36,657 bases of DNA from Embleya scabrispora DSM 41855 (GCF_000372745.1 NZ_KB889722.1:1-36657); one strand, 5' to 3'; counted from the first letter of the stretch, positions 17,924 to 27,005 are shown. Notes: generated by a model not told the origin, from the letters alone. A program made the numbers and translations.

Positions 17924-18775
17924 ATGACGATCGCTCGCGGTGAACTCGCCGACTTCCTGCGCCGGTCCAGGGAACGGGTCTCCCCCGAGGACGCGGGCCT
18001 GCCCACCGGTCCCCGGCGCCGTACGCCGGGCCTGCGCCGCGAGGAAGTGGCCCAACTCGCGGGCATGTCCGCGGACTACTACATCCGGCTGGAACAGGCC
18101 CGCGGCCCGCAGCCCTCGACCCAGATGCTCGGCGCGCTGGCTCGCGCGTTGCGGCTGAGCGACGACGAGCGCGATCACCTCCACCTGCTGGCCGGCCACC
18201 GCCCGCCCGCGGTACGGATCGCCGGGGACGAGGTGGCGCCGGCCCTGTTGCACCTGCTCGACCAGTTGGCGGCCACGCCCGCCCAGGTGCTCGGCGACCT
18301 CGGCGACGTGCTCGCGCAGAACGCGATGGCGCAGGCGCTGCTGGGCGGAGTGTGCACGGTCTCCGAGCACGGGCGCAACGTGGCGTGGCGCTGGTTCGGC
18401 GACATGCGCCCGCGCGCCGCGTACCCGGCCGAGGAGCACGACTACTACAGCCGCCTGCATGTCGCCGACCTGCGCGCCGCCGCGGCGCATCGTCCGGACG
18501 ACCCGGCGGTGAACCGTCTGGTGGCGCGCCTGCGCGAGGCCAGCGACGAGTTCGCCGAGTTGTGGGACCGGCACGAGGTGGCCGTGCGCCGGCACAGCCG
18601 CATGCGGGTCCGGCACGCGGTGCTGGGCCTGGTGGAGGTGGACTGCCAGGTGCTGATCACCCCCGAGGACAACCGGCGCGTGGTCCTGTACACGCCGCCT
18701 CCGGGCAGCGATCTGGCCGACCGGCTGGCCGTACTGCGCCGCCCGGCGGGCACCGACACGCTGGCGTTGGCCTGA
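17924..18775 (+). CDS. XRE-family regulator with MmyB-like ligand domain
   Basis: A 283-residue regulator. The helix-turn-helix spans residues about 5-75 (RRTPGLRREEVAQLAGMSADYYIRLEQARGPQPS), with the Arg-Arg-Glu-Glu pattern of the actinobacterial MmyB-like group. The rest (DVLAQNAMAQALLG..., ARLREASDEFAELWDRHEV) is the PAS-like MmyB ligand domain, known in related proteins to bind fatty acids. In this family the regulator usually controls a divergent enzyme gene, here the alpha/beta hydrolase. Three in-frame ATGs (17915, 17918, 17924) compete with no clear Shine-Dalgarno; 17924 is used because the family starts near there. Confidence 0.9.
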   Translation: MTIARGELADFLRRSRERVSPEDAGLPTGPRRRTPGLRREEVAQLAGMSADYYIRLEQARGPQPSTQMLGALARALRLSDDERDHLHLLAGHRPPAVRIAGDEVAPALLHLLDQLAATPAQVLGDLGDVLAQNAMAQALLGGVCTVSEHGRNVAWRWFGDMRPRAAYPAEEHDYYSRLHVADLRAAAAHRPDDPAVNRLVARLREASDEFAELWDRHEVAVRRHSRMRVRHAVLGLVEVDCQVLITPEDNRRVVLYTPPPGSDLADRLAVLRRPAGTDTLALA

Positions 18776-18822
18776 TCCCGGTCGGGCACTCGGTATCGGG
18801 GAGGACCGGACCGAAAAGGCCG

Positions 18823-18854
18823 CCGGCGCACGGCCCGGGTGGGCGGTGCGCCGG
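18823..18854. terminator. Bidirectional terminator between XRE and PEP-mutase-like genes
   Basis: A perfect 9-bp stem (CCGGCGCAC and GTGCGCCGG) with a 14-base loop, between two convergent genes. Confidence 0.55.
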
Positions 18855-18867
18855 GGGTGCGATGTGG

Positions 18868-19701
18868 TCAGCGGGCCAGGAGGGCGTTCAGGTCGCCGTA
18901 GGGGATCGCGTCGGTGAGCGTGGTGTACGTCCCGGTCTCGAACAGTTCCCGGGCCGAGCGGCGGACCACCGCGTACGCGGCCTCGGCGATCGCGGAGCCG
19001 AGGCTGACCCGGGCCACGCCGAGCTTGCCGAGTTCGGCGACGGTGGGCGCGCCGGGACCGACCAGCACGTTCAGCGGGGCGGGCAGGGCCTCGGCGAGGC
19101 CGGCCACGGTGGTCGGGTCGGTGACGCCGGGGACGAAGATGCCGTCGGCGCCGGCCGCGAGGTAGGCGGTCGCCCGGTCCAGCGTCTCGCGCAGCCGCTC
19201 GGCGTCGTCGTCGCCGATGCCGCGCAGGTAGGTGTCCACTCGGGCGTTGATGAACAGCGGGACGCCGGCGGCGTCCGCGGCGGCCCGCGCCGCGGCGATC
19301 CGCTCGCCCTGGTCGGCGATCGTCCGCAACGGCACGGAACCGGCGTGCAGGGCGTCCTCCAGGTTGACACCCACGGCACCGGCGGCCAGCACACCGCGAA
19401 TGGTCTCGGCCACCCCCTCCGGATCGTCGCCGAAGCCGCTCTCGATGTCCGCGGTGACCGGCACGTCGACTGCGGCCACCACCCGCGCGACGAGTTCGAG
19501 GGCCCGCTCGCGGCCGAGCCGATCGCCGTCGGCCGCGCCCAGGCCCCAGGCGACCCCGGCGCTGGTGGTGGCCACCGCGCTTGCTCCGGCGTCCGCCACG
19601 AGTCGGGCGCTTGCCGCGTCCCAGACGTTGGCGAGGGCGAGGGGCGCGGCACCGGTGTGCAGGGCCCGGAAGGTCAGGGCGGTGTCGTGAAGACTGGTCA
19701 T
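18868..19701 (-). CDS. Isocitrate lyase / PEP mutase family protein
   Basis: A 277-residue TIM-barrel enzyme. It shows LANVWDAASARLVADAG, TADIESGFGDD, GVNLEDA and PLFINARVDTYL, the motif set of the isocitrate lyase/PEP mutase superfamily. The KKCGH signature of true isocitrate lyase is absent, so it is more like oxaloacetate decarboxylase, PEP phosphonomutase-like or carboxyphosphonoenolpyruvate mutase-type members. These act on C-C or C-P bonds of alpha-keto acids with Mg2+. The start is ATG 19701 with a modest GGGG upstream. The substrate cannot be deduced. Confidence 0.85.
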   Translation of the reverse strand: MTSLHDTALTFRALHTGAAPLALANVWDAASARLVADAGASAVATTSAGVAWGLGAADGDRLGRERALELVARVVAAVDVPVTADIESGFGDDPEGVAETIRGVLAAGAVGVNLEDALHAGSVPLRTIADQGERIAAARAAADAAGVPLFINARVDTYLRGIGDDDAERLRETLDRATAYLAAGADGIFVPGVTDPTTVAGLAEALPAPLNVLVGPGAPTVAELGKLGVARVSLGSAIAEAAYAVVRRSARELFETGTYTTLTDAIPYGDLNALLAR

Positions 19702-20049
19702 GACCCCACTTCATCACCCTCCCAACGATCGAGCCGGCGGTTTTGCGCCGGCATCACCCGGCCCGAGGGAAGCCCCGATGCGGCTTCCCTCGGGCCGGGA
19801 ACTTTCGGCCGAGGGCCCCTTGTACGCGACCCACTTCGCGCTGCCGTCGGGATGGGTCCCGAGCACCTCGGGACGCGAAATTGCGCCGTTGCGTACTCGG
19901 CGAGAGGCTGGACGGGTAAGCCCTGCGGCGTCCGGTGAGCCTGCAGGCCACAGGCGGCGCCGGGGCATCGGCGCACGATTGCTTACCGAGGGTCGGCCGG
20001 CGAGAAGGCCGAGCGGGTTTGCGGTCCGCGTCTCGTCAGGGAGATGGTC
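19702..20049. other. Intergenic region between divergent genes, with strong inverted repeats
   Basis: No convincing gene. It contains an 18-bp perfect hairpin (19757-19799) and an 8-bp inverted repeat GTCCCGAG/CTCGGGAC (19856-19874). The minus-strand frame over 19800-19900 is open and reads peptide-like, but has no support as a gene. Confidence 0.45.
19757..19799. repeat. 18-bp perfect inverted repeat
   Basis: The 18-base arm CCCGGCCCGAGGGAAGCC is perfectly matched after a seven-base loop. It lies between two divergent genes, so it does not end either of them, and no T run follows. It may be a transcript-insulating hairpin or the scar of a lost gene's terminator. Confidence 0.7.
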
Positions 20050-21429
20050 ATGGACGGCAAAACCCTCGAAGCCATGCGCGAAGCGCTGCGCGGCCCGGTC
20101 GTCGGACCGCAGGATCCCGACTACGACCCGGCACGCCGGATCTACAACGCGATGATCGATCGACGTCCGGCCGCCGTCGTGCGGTGCGCGGACGCGGGGG
20201 ACGTGATGGCCGCGGTCGACTTCGTCCGCGAGCACGACCTCGAATTCGCGGTCCGCGGCGGCGGGCACAGCGGTCCGGGTCTGTGTGTGGTCGACGACGC
20301 GGTCACCCTGGATCTGGCGCCGATGCGCTGGGTACGGGTTGATCCCGTCGCCCGCACGGCCCGAGTCGGCGGCGGCAGCCTGCTCGCCGACCTCGACCAC
20401 GCCACGCACGCCTTCGGCTTGGGCGTACCCGCCGGAATCATCTCCACGACCGGCGTCGGAGGCCTCACCCTAGGCGGCGGGCACGGCCACCTCACCCGCA
20501 AGTACGGCCTGACGGTGGACAGTCTGGTGGCCGCGGACGTGGTGTTGGCGGACGGCGGTTTCGTCACCACGAGCGAGTCCGAGCACCCGGACCTGTTCTG
20601 GGCCCTGCGCGGCGGCGGCGGCAACTTCGGCGTGGTCACCTCGTTCCGCTTCCGTCTGCACCCGGTGGACACCGTGGTCGGCGGGGTCACTCTGTGGCCG
20701 GTCGCACAGATCCGCGAGGTGCTGCGGTGGTACCGCGAGTTCCTGCCGCAGGCACCCGAGGACCTGAACGGGTTCTTCGCGGTGCTCACGGTGCCGCCGG
20801 GTCCGCCGTTCCCCGAGGAGATCCACGGCCACAAGATGTGCGGCGTCGTATGGTGCCGGACCGGGGATCCGGAGGCGGCCGATGACCCCCTCGCGCCGGT
20901 ACGCGAACCGGGCGCGCCGGCCTTCCACTTCACCGCGCCGATGCCCTACCCCGTGCTGCAGAGCATGTTCGACGAACTGATGCCCACCGGTCTGCAGTGG
21001 TACTGGCGCGGCGACTTCTTCGACGCGATCCCGGACGACGCGATCGACGTGCACGCCAAGCACGCGGAGAACCTGCCCACCGCGCTGTCCACGATGCACC
21101 TCTACCCGATCGACGGCGCCGCGCATCGGGTCGACGCCCAGGACACCGCGTGGGGTTACCGGGACGCCATGTGGTCCGGCGTGATCGGCGGCATCGATCC
21201 GGACCCGGCCAATGCCCAGGCCATCCGCCGGTGGTGCGTCGACTACTGGCAGGACCTGCACCCGCACTCCATGGGTGGCGCCTACGTCAACTTCATCGGC
21301 GCCGACGAGAGCCACGACCGGGTGGAGGCCACCTATCGCGACCACTACGACCGGCTCGGCGGGATCAAGCACAGGTACGACCCGCACAACCTCTTCCACG
21401 CCAATCAGAACATCAAGCCGAGCGGTTGA
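20050..21429 (+). CDS. FAD-binding oxidoreductase, BBE/PCMH type
   Basis: A 459-residue flavoprotein oxidase. The FAD domain shows FAVRGGGHSGPG (His near residue 74 is the usual covalent FAD anchor), GVGGLTLGGGHGHLTRKYGLTVDSL, and the berberine-bridge C-terminal motif YDPHNLFHANQNI. Where bicovalent members carry a Cys before VGVGG, this protein has STTGVGG, so only the His link is expected. The family oxidises alcohols, sugars or alkaloid-like substrates with O2; the substrate here is unknown. The second ATG (20050) is preferred because AGGGAG lies six bases upstream. Confidence 0.88.
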   Translation: MDGKTLEAMREALRGPVVGPQDPDYDPARRIYNAMIDRRPAAVVRCADAGDVMAAVDFVREHDLEFAVRGGGHSGPGLCVVDDAVTLDLAPMRWVRVDPVARTARVGGGSLLADLDHATHAFGLGVPAGIISTTGVGGLTLGGGHGHLTRKYGLTVDSLVAADVVLADGGFVTTSESEHPDLFWALRGGGGNFGVVTSFRFRLHPVDTVVGGVTLWPVAQIREVLRWYREFLPQAPEDLNGFFAVLTVPPGPPFPEEIHGHKMCGVVWCRTGDPEAADDPLAPVREPGAPAFHFTAPMPYPVLQSMFDELMPTGLQWYWRGDFFDAIPDDAIDVHAKHAENLPTALSTMHLYPIDGAAHRVDAQDTAWGYRDAMWSGVIGGIDPDPANAQAIRRWCVDYWQDLHPHSMGGAYVNFIGADESHDRVEATYRDHYDRLGGIKHRYDPHNLFHANQNIKPSG

Positions 21430-21859
21430 GGTGCGGATAGGTTGTGGTGCCGACCGGTCGCGGCGCGGACCGGTTCGCCGACCGGTTTGCCGACCGGTTT
21501 GAGGAGCACAGCGCGGGGTCGTATCGGCGTATCGCCTTGCCGGTTCGGCCGGTTCGGCCCTCGTGGCGGGCTTGCGCACGCTCGATCGGTATGGGGGTGT
21601 GCCCTGGATGTGGCCATGACCGAGACAACAGGATCGTTCGAGCCGGTGCCCGTCCCGGTCGTGGCGCCTGCCGCGCGCGGCGGTCATCGGTGGGCGGGTG
21701 GAGCAGGTGCGGGACTCCCGGCGGGCTCGGTGGGTGCGGCGCGATGAAATGATCGCCTGCCAGGGGCAGTTCGGGGCCTTGACGCGCTGACGCCCTGATG
21801 CCCCGGCGGACCGTACTCGCCGACGGGCGAAGAACGCGGGAGCCTACGGGGGAGCGGGC
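21430..21859. other. 430-bp intergenic region with short tandem repeats
   Basis: No convincing gene. It contains a 12-bp tandem repeat (21468-21500) and otherwise GC-rich spacer. It must hold the promoter of the downstream kinase gene. Confidence 0.45.
21468..21500 (+). repeat. 12-bp tandem repeat, 2.75 copies
   Basis: GACCGGTTCGCC, GACCGGTTTGCC and GACCGGTTT in direct tandem. A further GACCGGTCG lies shortly upstream. The core ACCGGT is itself palindromic. It is located between the flavoprotein and kinase genes. Confidence 0.8.
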
Positions 21860-24145
21860 ATGTGGGGTTTGGGCACGGTGCTGGGCGGCCGGTACACGCT
21901 GGCCGAGCGGCTGGGCGGCGGCGCCATGGGCGAGGTGTGGCGCGCGGACGACGGCGTACTCGAACGGCAGGTCGCGGTCAAGATCCTGCTGCCCGCGCTG
22001 CTGGCCGACGTCAAATTCGCCGAGCGGTTCCGGCGCGAGGCCAAGGTGCTGGCCGCGCTCGACCATCCCGGCATCGTCGACGTGCACGACTACGGCGAGA
22101 GCGGATCGGAGCCGCGCGTCGCGTACATCGTCATGGAACTCGTCGTCGGCCGGCCGATGGACGCGGTCATGGCGGACGGTCGGGGCGACGGCGACGGCGC
22201 GGTCATGCCCGCCGAACGGGCGCTCGGCATCGTCGCCCAGGCGCTGGACGCGTTGCACGCGGCACATCTGCGGGGCATCGTGCACCGCGACGTCAAGCCG
22301 TCGAACCTGATGATCGGCGCCGACGACCGGGTGACCGTCACCGACTTCGGCATCGCCCACTCCACGGCCGAGACCAAGCTCACCGCTTCGCACGCGGTGC
22401 TGGGGACGGTTCGGTACATCGCCCCGGAGCAGGCCCGCGGCAGTGGCGCGGTACCGGCGTCCGATCAGTACGCGATCGGCGTGCTGTGCTACGAACTCCT
22501 CACCGGGCAGCCGTTGTTCACCGGGGACGCGGTGTACGAGGTGTTGCTCAAGCACATCCGGGAGCCGGCGCCCGAACTTCCGGCGGACTTCCCCGAGGCG
22601 GTTCGCGCCTTCGTGGCGAAGGCCCTGGCGAAGGAGCCGGAGGACCGTTACGCCGACGCGGCGGAGATGGCGGCCGTGGCTCGCGCGGCGGCGCGTGGGG
22701 TGGCGGCGGGTGGGTCGGAGGCGGCGGTGACGGCCGTGACGGCGGTTGCCGTCGGGGGTGCGGTGGGCGTTGGGGTGGGGGAGGCGGGTTCGGGTACGGC
22801 GGGGGCGGCCGATGAGGGCTCCGGCGCCGAATCCGGTGTGGGCTCCGGGCCTGCGACCTTGGGTGAAGTGGCGGCCGATGGTGTGGGTGTGGGCGAGGCC
22901 GACGCCGATTCCGATGACGCGGTAGCGAGCAACGCGGCCCCCGCGGCTTCCGATGGCGTGGCCGCAGGGGCCGCAGGTGGCGTCGAGCCGGCTTCGGGCG
23001 AGGCCGACCTCGACAAGGCGGCGGCATCGAGTGGTTCGGTGTCGGAATCCGCGGCGGACGACGCTCCGATCGTGCCAGAGGCGTCGGCTCCGGCTGCTGC
23101 GGACGTCGCCACGGACGTTCCGCCGCCCGCCGTCATACCTGCTTCCGATCCCACTCCGGCCGCCGCTCCCGCATCCGATTCGGGGGCTTCGGCCGCCACT
23201 CCCGCTTCCGCGCCGGCTTCCGTCCCCGCATCCTCCGCGACGCCGCCGGAACCGGTCCCCGTACCGCCCGACGCGACACCGACGCGCGCGAGCCCGCTTG
23301 CCTGGAAGCGGCACGGCACAGCCGCCGTCCTACTGGTCCTGGGCGTCATCGCCGGAGTCGTTGCCACGGTCCTGTTCGTGAAGCCCTTCTCCGGCCGATC
23401 CGACGCGGACCGCAACGTACCGAACGCACAACCGGCCGCAACCGAGAGCCGGACCTCTCCAGGCGCGTCGGCCGATCCGGGCCCGGGTTCGGCGTCCCCG
23501 CCGACAGCCGTCACCGGCTCGCCCGACACGACCGCCGGCGCAAGCCAACCTCCGGGCGCCGCCCAGGGCAGTGGCAGCGCAGGCGGCCCGGTTCCCCCTC
23601 CCGCCGGCACCAACGCCGGCGGCGCGAACGGCTCCGCGTCCGCGGGAGCAGGCGGCTCGCCCGGCGGAGGCGGCACCGGCAGTGGCGGCGGCACACAACC
23701 GAAGCCGCCCACCTCCACCCCACCCCCGGCCCAGAGCACCCCGCAGGGTTGCGGCGGCGACCGCTGGGGCGCCATCACCAGCGTCGCCGACGGACGCAGA
23801 ATCGGCCTCGCCGCCGACAGCCCCACCCAGGGCAAGGAACTGATCATGGGCGGCAACTCCCAGTACGGCTGGGTGCATTCGGTCTCCACCTGGGACACCT
23901 TCAACACCTGCAGCCTGAGCGGCCCGGCAATGGGCCAGCCGTACGGGAATTCCACACGCCCCGAATTGGCCGTCGGATTCGGCTACTCGTTCAACTGGAG
24001 GCTGACCGAAGCCCCCACCTCGGGCGCGGTCTACATCAAGGACTACGCGGGTCAGAACTGCCTGACCAACAACGGCCCGGGCAAGCCACTGTCGGTGGTC
24101 GACTGCACCCCCGGAAACAAGTACCAGCAATGGCGCATCCCGTAA
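21860..24145 (+). CDS. Receptor-type Ser/Thr protein kinase with lectin-like sensor
   Basis: A 761-residue transmembrane kinase. The N-terminal kinase domain (residues about 8-280) is complete: glycine loop LGGGAMGEVW, catalytic Lys in VAVKIL, HRDVKPSNL and DFGIAH, and GTVRYIAPEQA. An Ala/Glu-rich linker of about 200 residues follows, then one transmembrane segment (about 488-510, AVLLVLGVIAGVVATVLFV) and a Pro/Gly-rich extracellular stalk. The last 130 residues form a small domain with paired Cys and a QQWRIP end, like the QxW motif of ricin-type beta-trefoils. It therefore probably senses a carbohydrate or wall component and signals inward. ATG 21860 has GGGGGAG upstream. Confidence 0.9.
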   Translation: MWGLGTVLGGRYTLAERLGGGAMGEVWRADDGVLERQVAVKILLPALLADVKFAERFRREAKVLAALDHPGIVDVHDYGESGSEPRVAYIVMELVVGRPMDAVMADGRGDGDGAVMPAERALGIVAQALDALHAAHLRGIVHRDVKPSNLMIGADDRVTVTDFGIAHSTAETKLTASHAVLGTVRYIAPEQARGSGAVPASDQYAIGVLCYELLTGQPLFTGDAVYEVLLKHIREPAPELPADFPEAVRAFVAKALAKEPEDRYADAAEMAAVARAAARGVAAGGSEAAVTAVTAVAVGGAVGVGVGEAGSGTAGAADEGSGAESGVGSGPATLGEVAADGVGVGEADADSDDAVASNAAPAASDGVAAGAAGGVEPASGEADLDKAAASSGSVSESAADDAPIVPEASAPAAADVATDVPPPAVIPASDPTPAAAPASDSGASAATPASAPASVPASSATPPEPVPVPPDATPTRASPLAWKRHGTAAVLLVLGVIAGVVATVLFVKPFSGRSDADRNVPNAQPAATESRTSPGASADPGPGSASPPTAVTGSPDTTAGASQPPGAAQGSGSAGGPVPPPAGTNAGGANGSASAGAGGSPGGGGTGSGGGTQPKPPTSTPPPAQSTPQGCGGDRWGAITSVADGRRIGLAADSPTQGKELIMGGNSQYGWVHSVSTWDTFNTCSLSGPAMGQPYGNSTRPELAVGFGYSFNWRLTEAPTSGAVYIKDYAGQNCLTNNGPGKPLSVVDCTPGNKYQQWRIP

Positions 24146-24271
24146 CACCGGCCCGCGGACGCACCACTTCTCAGTAGGACGTGCCCCGAGACGAAACGCC
24201 CTTTGCCCCGATCGGGCCAACGCATGCCCGAGCGGTCGGAGTCGAGGTCTGCTCCGATGGGCGATGGCGGC

Positions 24272-24290
24272 CCCGGGCTGCTCGCCCGGG
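24272..24290. terminator. Possible terminator between kinase and TetR genes
   Basis: CCCGGGC, five bases, GCCCGGG: a 7-bp stem between two convergent genes, 127 bases after the kinase stop. Confidence 0.4.
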
Positions 24291-24336
24291 TGCCGGTCGT
24301 CACCGGCGCGCTCGGCGTCGGCTTCACGGCCGTCGG

Positions 24337-24972
24337 CTACCCGCGCTCGGCTGGTGCGGCCGTGAGGTAGCGGGTGAGCATGGCCACGAGCTCGTTCTCG
24401 AACCGGGGGATGTCGATGGGTTCCGGTGCGGCGATGAGTTGATGGACGACGAGTTCGACCGTGGAGACGACGAGCCGGGCCGCGGTGTGCGTGTCGTCGA
24501 TTCGGACCTCGGGGTGACCGTCGAGCAGTTCCCGGACGAAGGCGACCCGTACCTGCTCGTGCCGGTAGATCTTCTCCAGCAATTCGGGGGAGCGGGGCGC
24601 CTGCTCGACCATGACACGCAGCAACTGCGAATCCTCCAGGTGGTTCTCGATCGCGATCCGCACGAAGACGCGGATGATCTCCTCGATCGATTCCGGCAGT
24701 TCACCGTTCTGGCGGCGATAGGTGGCGTCCATCCCGGTGTCGAGGTGGCGGGTCACCAGCTCGACCAGGATCGCGTCCTTGTTCGGGTAGTACTGATACA
24801 GCGAGCCGATCGAGATCCGAGCCTGTTCGGCGATCCGGTTGGTGGTGCCGGCGGCGTACCCGTGTTCGGCGAAAACGTGAGCAGCCGCCGTGAGGATGCG
24901 CTGCCGGGTGAGTTCCGCCCGGATCTGACGTGGCTGTTTACGTGGTTGAAGCCGGCGTCGGTCCGACGTCAT
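24337..24972 (-). CDS. TetR family transcriptional regulator
   Basis: A 211-residue repressor-type protein. The helix-turn-helix domain is RQRILTAAAHVFAEHGYAAGTTNRIAEQARISIGSLYQYYPNKDAIL (residues about 21-67), followed by a helical ligand domain with a TetR_C-like C-terminus. The start at 24972 has a perfect AGGAGG four bases upstream. It diverges from the PPOX/reductase operon across 218 bases that hold an AT-rich palindrome, so it likely represses that operon and itself until a ligand binds. Confidence 0.93.
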   Translation of the reverse strand: MTSDRRRLQPRKQPRQIRAELTRQRILTAAAHVFAEHGYAAGTTNRIAEQARISIGSLYQYYPNKDAILVELVTRHLDTGMDATYRRQNGELPESIEEIIRVFVRIAIENHLEDSQLLRVMVEQAPRSPELLEKIYRHEQVRVAFVRELLDGHPEVRIDDTHTAARLVVSTVELVVHQLIAAPEPIDIPRFENELVAMLTRYLTAAPAERG

Positions 24973-25019
24973 GGCACCTCCTGGACGACAGCGTGAAAAG
25001 CGAGTGGCGCACGAGCTGA

Positions 25020-25037
25020 ATAATTGCTCACAATAGT
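25020..25037. promoter_or_regulatory. Candidate TetR operator
   Basis: ATTG, four bases, CAAT at 25023-25034, with matching A and T at the outer edges of the 18-bp region. It is AT-rich in a GC-rich gap and lies between the divergent TetR gene and its likely target operon. Confidence 0.45.
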
Positions 25038-25190
25038 GCCCTGACCTGCTGCGTAGCGAGGAACGACGACCGCAGGCAGATGCGAACGGCCGCCCGGCCC
25101 GATGCCGGTGCCCGATGCCCAGCACGGCCCGTCCGTTCCGGCTGAACGGCCGTGCCCACCATGGCCCGGTCCTGGAAAAAGGAGCCCTCG

Positions 25191-25820
25191 ATGACGCATG
25201 CCCGCACGCGCCCCCGGTGGGTGCCGCCGGACGAGGTTCGCGCTCGGCTCGGAGAGCCCGAGGCCATGACCGAGGCCAAGATCCTCGACCGCATCGACGA
25301 GCACTTTCACCGCTTCATCGCCCACTCCCCGTTCCTGGCGCTGGCCACGGCCGACGCGGCGGGCCGCGCCGACTGCTCACCCCGCGGCGACTATCCGGGC
25401 TTCGTGAAGGTCCTCGACGAGCACACCCTTGCGATTCCCGACCGGCCCGGCAACAAGATCGCCGACTCCTTCCGCAATCTCGCCGAGAACGACGGCGTCG
25501 GCCTGCTGTTTTTCATCCCCGGTCTCCGAGAAACGCTGCGGGTCAACGGCCGCGCCTACCCCACCGACGAGCCCGACGTGCTCGCCCGCATGCAAATCGA
25601 GGGCAAGAACGCGGAGTTGGCGCTGGTCGTCGAGGTGGCGGAGGCATATTTCCACTGCGGCCGCGCGCTGATCCGGTCCCGGCTGTGGGATCCCGCGAGC
25701 CAGTCCCTCGCCACGGAAATGCCCTCGACGGGCGAGGTCGCCGTCGCCCAACTCGGCCTCGACATAGATCCGAAGCTGATCGAGCACGGTCTCGAACTCG
25801 GCTACCGGAACCTGTACTGA
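25191..25820 (+). CDS. PPOX-type FMN-dependent flavoprotein
   Basis: A 209-residue split-barrel flavoprotein of the pyridoxamine 5'-phosphate oxidase-like superfamily (MSMEG_1061-type subgroup by pattern). It shows PFLALATADAAGRADCSPRGDYPGFVKVLD, the FMN-phosphate strand DRPGNKIADSFRNLAEN, and a C-terminal CGRALIRSRLWD. Such proteins oxidise or reduce small molecules with FMN or F420. ATG 25191 has AAGGAG six bases upstream. Its stop is 22 bases before a 2Fe-2S reductase, which is probably its electron source. Confidence 0.85.
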   Translation: MTHARTRPRWVPPDEVRARLGEPEAMTEAKILDRIDEHFHRFIAHSPFLALATADAAGRADCSPRGDYPGFVKVLDEHTLAIPDRPGNKIADSFRNLAENDGVGLLFFIPGLRETLRVNGRAYPTDEPDVLARMQIEGKNAELALVVEVAEAYFHCGRALIRSRLWDPASQSLATEMPSTGEVAVAQLGLDIDPKLIEHGLELGYRNLY

Positions 25821-25842
25821 CCGAGCCCCGAGGTGACTTCCC

Positions 25843-26751
25843 ATGCAACAAACCATGCTCGACCGTGTGGACCGAGTGGCCGACGACGTCGTCTCCCTCG
25901 TCCTGCGCGCTACCACCGGCCCCCTCGCCCCCTGGGAGCCGGGCGCACACCTCGACCTGGCGCTGCCGAACCGGCTGACCCGGCAGTACTCGCTGTGCGG
26001 AGACCCGGCCGACCGGGAGAGCTACCGCATCGCGGTACGCCACGAGCCGCTCAGCCGAGGCGGATCGGAGTACGTCCACCTGTTCCTGCGCCCGGCCCGA
26101 ACCCTCGAAGTCTCGCTGCCACGAAACCACTTCCCGCTCGTCCCGGCTCCGGAATACCTGTTCCTCGCCGGCGGCATCGGCATCACCCCCATCCTGCCGA
26201 TGTTCCGATCCGCCGTCGAAGCGGGCATCCCGGCAACGCTCGTGTACGCCGGCAAATCGGCGGCGACCATGCCCTTCGCCACCGACCTCCGCGCCGCCTA
26301 CGGCGACCGGGTACACCTGTTCACCACGCGGGACCAACGCCGGCCCGACTTCGCCGCTCTGTCGACAGGGCTGAACCCGCGTGCGCTCATCTACTGCTGC
26401 GGCCCGGCACCGATGCTCGCCGCAGCCGAGACCGCGTTCCCCGCCGAACGAATACACACCGAGCGTTTCCGCCCGGCAACGCGCACGTTCGCACCGAACA
26501 CGCCCTTCGAGGCAACGTGCGCCCGCTCCGGCCGAACGATTCAGGTCGCCCCGAACGAATCACTGCTGGACGCCCTCCACCACGCCGGCCACGCCATCCC
26601 ATCCGGCTGCCGCGAGGGCATCTGCGGCAGCTGCGAACTCACCGTCCTCGCCGGTACCCCCGACCACCGCGACGACATCGGCGCCCCGAACGACCGCATC
26701 TACGCCTGCGTCTCCCGCGCCCGGTCCCCCCGCCTCATCCTGGACCTCTGA
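25843..26751 (+). CDS. PDR/VanB-family oxidoreductase (FMN, NAD(P)H, 2Fe-2S)
   Basis: A 302-residue phthalate-dioxygenase-reductase type protein. Order of domains: FMN-binding barrel (RQYSLCGDP), NAD(P)H domain (FLAGGIGITPILPM, YCCGPAPML), then a plant-type 2Fe-2S ferredoxin with CREGICGSC and a fourth Cys in YACVSRA. It passes electrons from NAD(P)H through FMN to the iron-sulphur cluster and on to an oxygenase or flavoprotein. No oxygenase is adjacent; the upstream PPOX-type protein is the likely partner. Both genes appear to share one operon under the divergent TetR. Confidence 0.92.
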   Translation: MQQTMLDRVDRVADDVVSLVLRATTGPLAPWEPGAHLDLALPNRLTRQYSLCGDPADRESYRIAVRHEPLSRGGSEYVHLFLRPARTLEVSLPRNHFPLVPAPEYLFLAGGIGITPILPMFRSAVEAGIPATLVYAGKSAATMPFATDLRAAYGDRVHLFTTRDQRRPDFAALSTGLNPRALIYCCGPAPMLAAAETAFPAERIHTERFRPATRTFAPNTPFEATCARSGRTIQVAPNESLLDALHHAGHAIPSGCREGICGSCELTVLAGTPDHRDDIGAPNDRIYACVSRARSPRLILDL

Positions 26752-27005
26752 CCCCTCCCGCCCCGGGGCCGGCACCCCTCCCCCGCAGGCCCCGGGACCG
26801 GGGGCGATGACAAACACGGACGACCGGGTGAGAGCAGGTCGACTCGGCCCACATGTGGACACGTCACACGCCCGTCACCGCCCCAATCCTGCGGAAGGTG
26901 CCCGGCCATGTCGTGTCTGCCCGGCCGTTCGTGCATGTCCATCCGGCATTCCGGCCCGCGGTTGTACTGTCCCCATCATGGTCGGGGTGGTGGCCAACTC
27001 TTGTA

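Noticed and set aside
21444-21752. 102-codon plus-strand frame after the flavoprotein gene
   Set aside because: It has no Shine-Dalgarno, its sequence is dominated by the 12-bp repeats, and no motif is recognisable.
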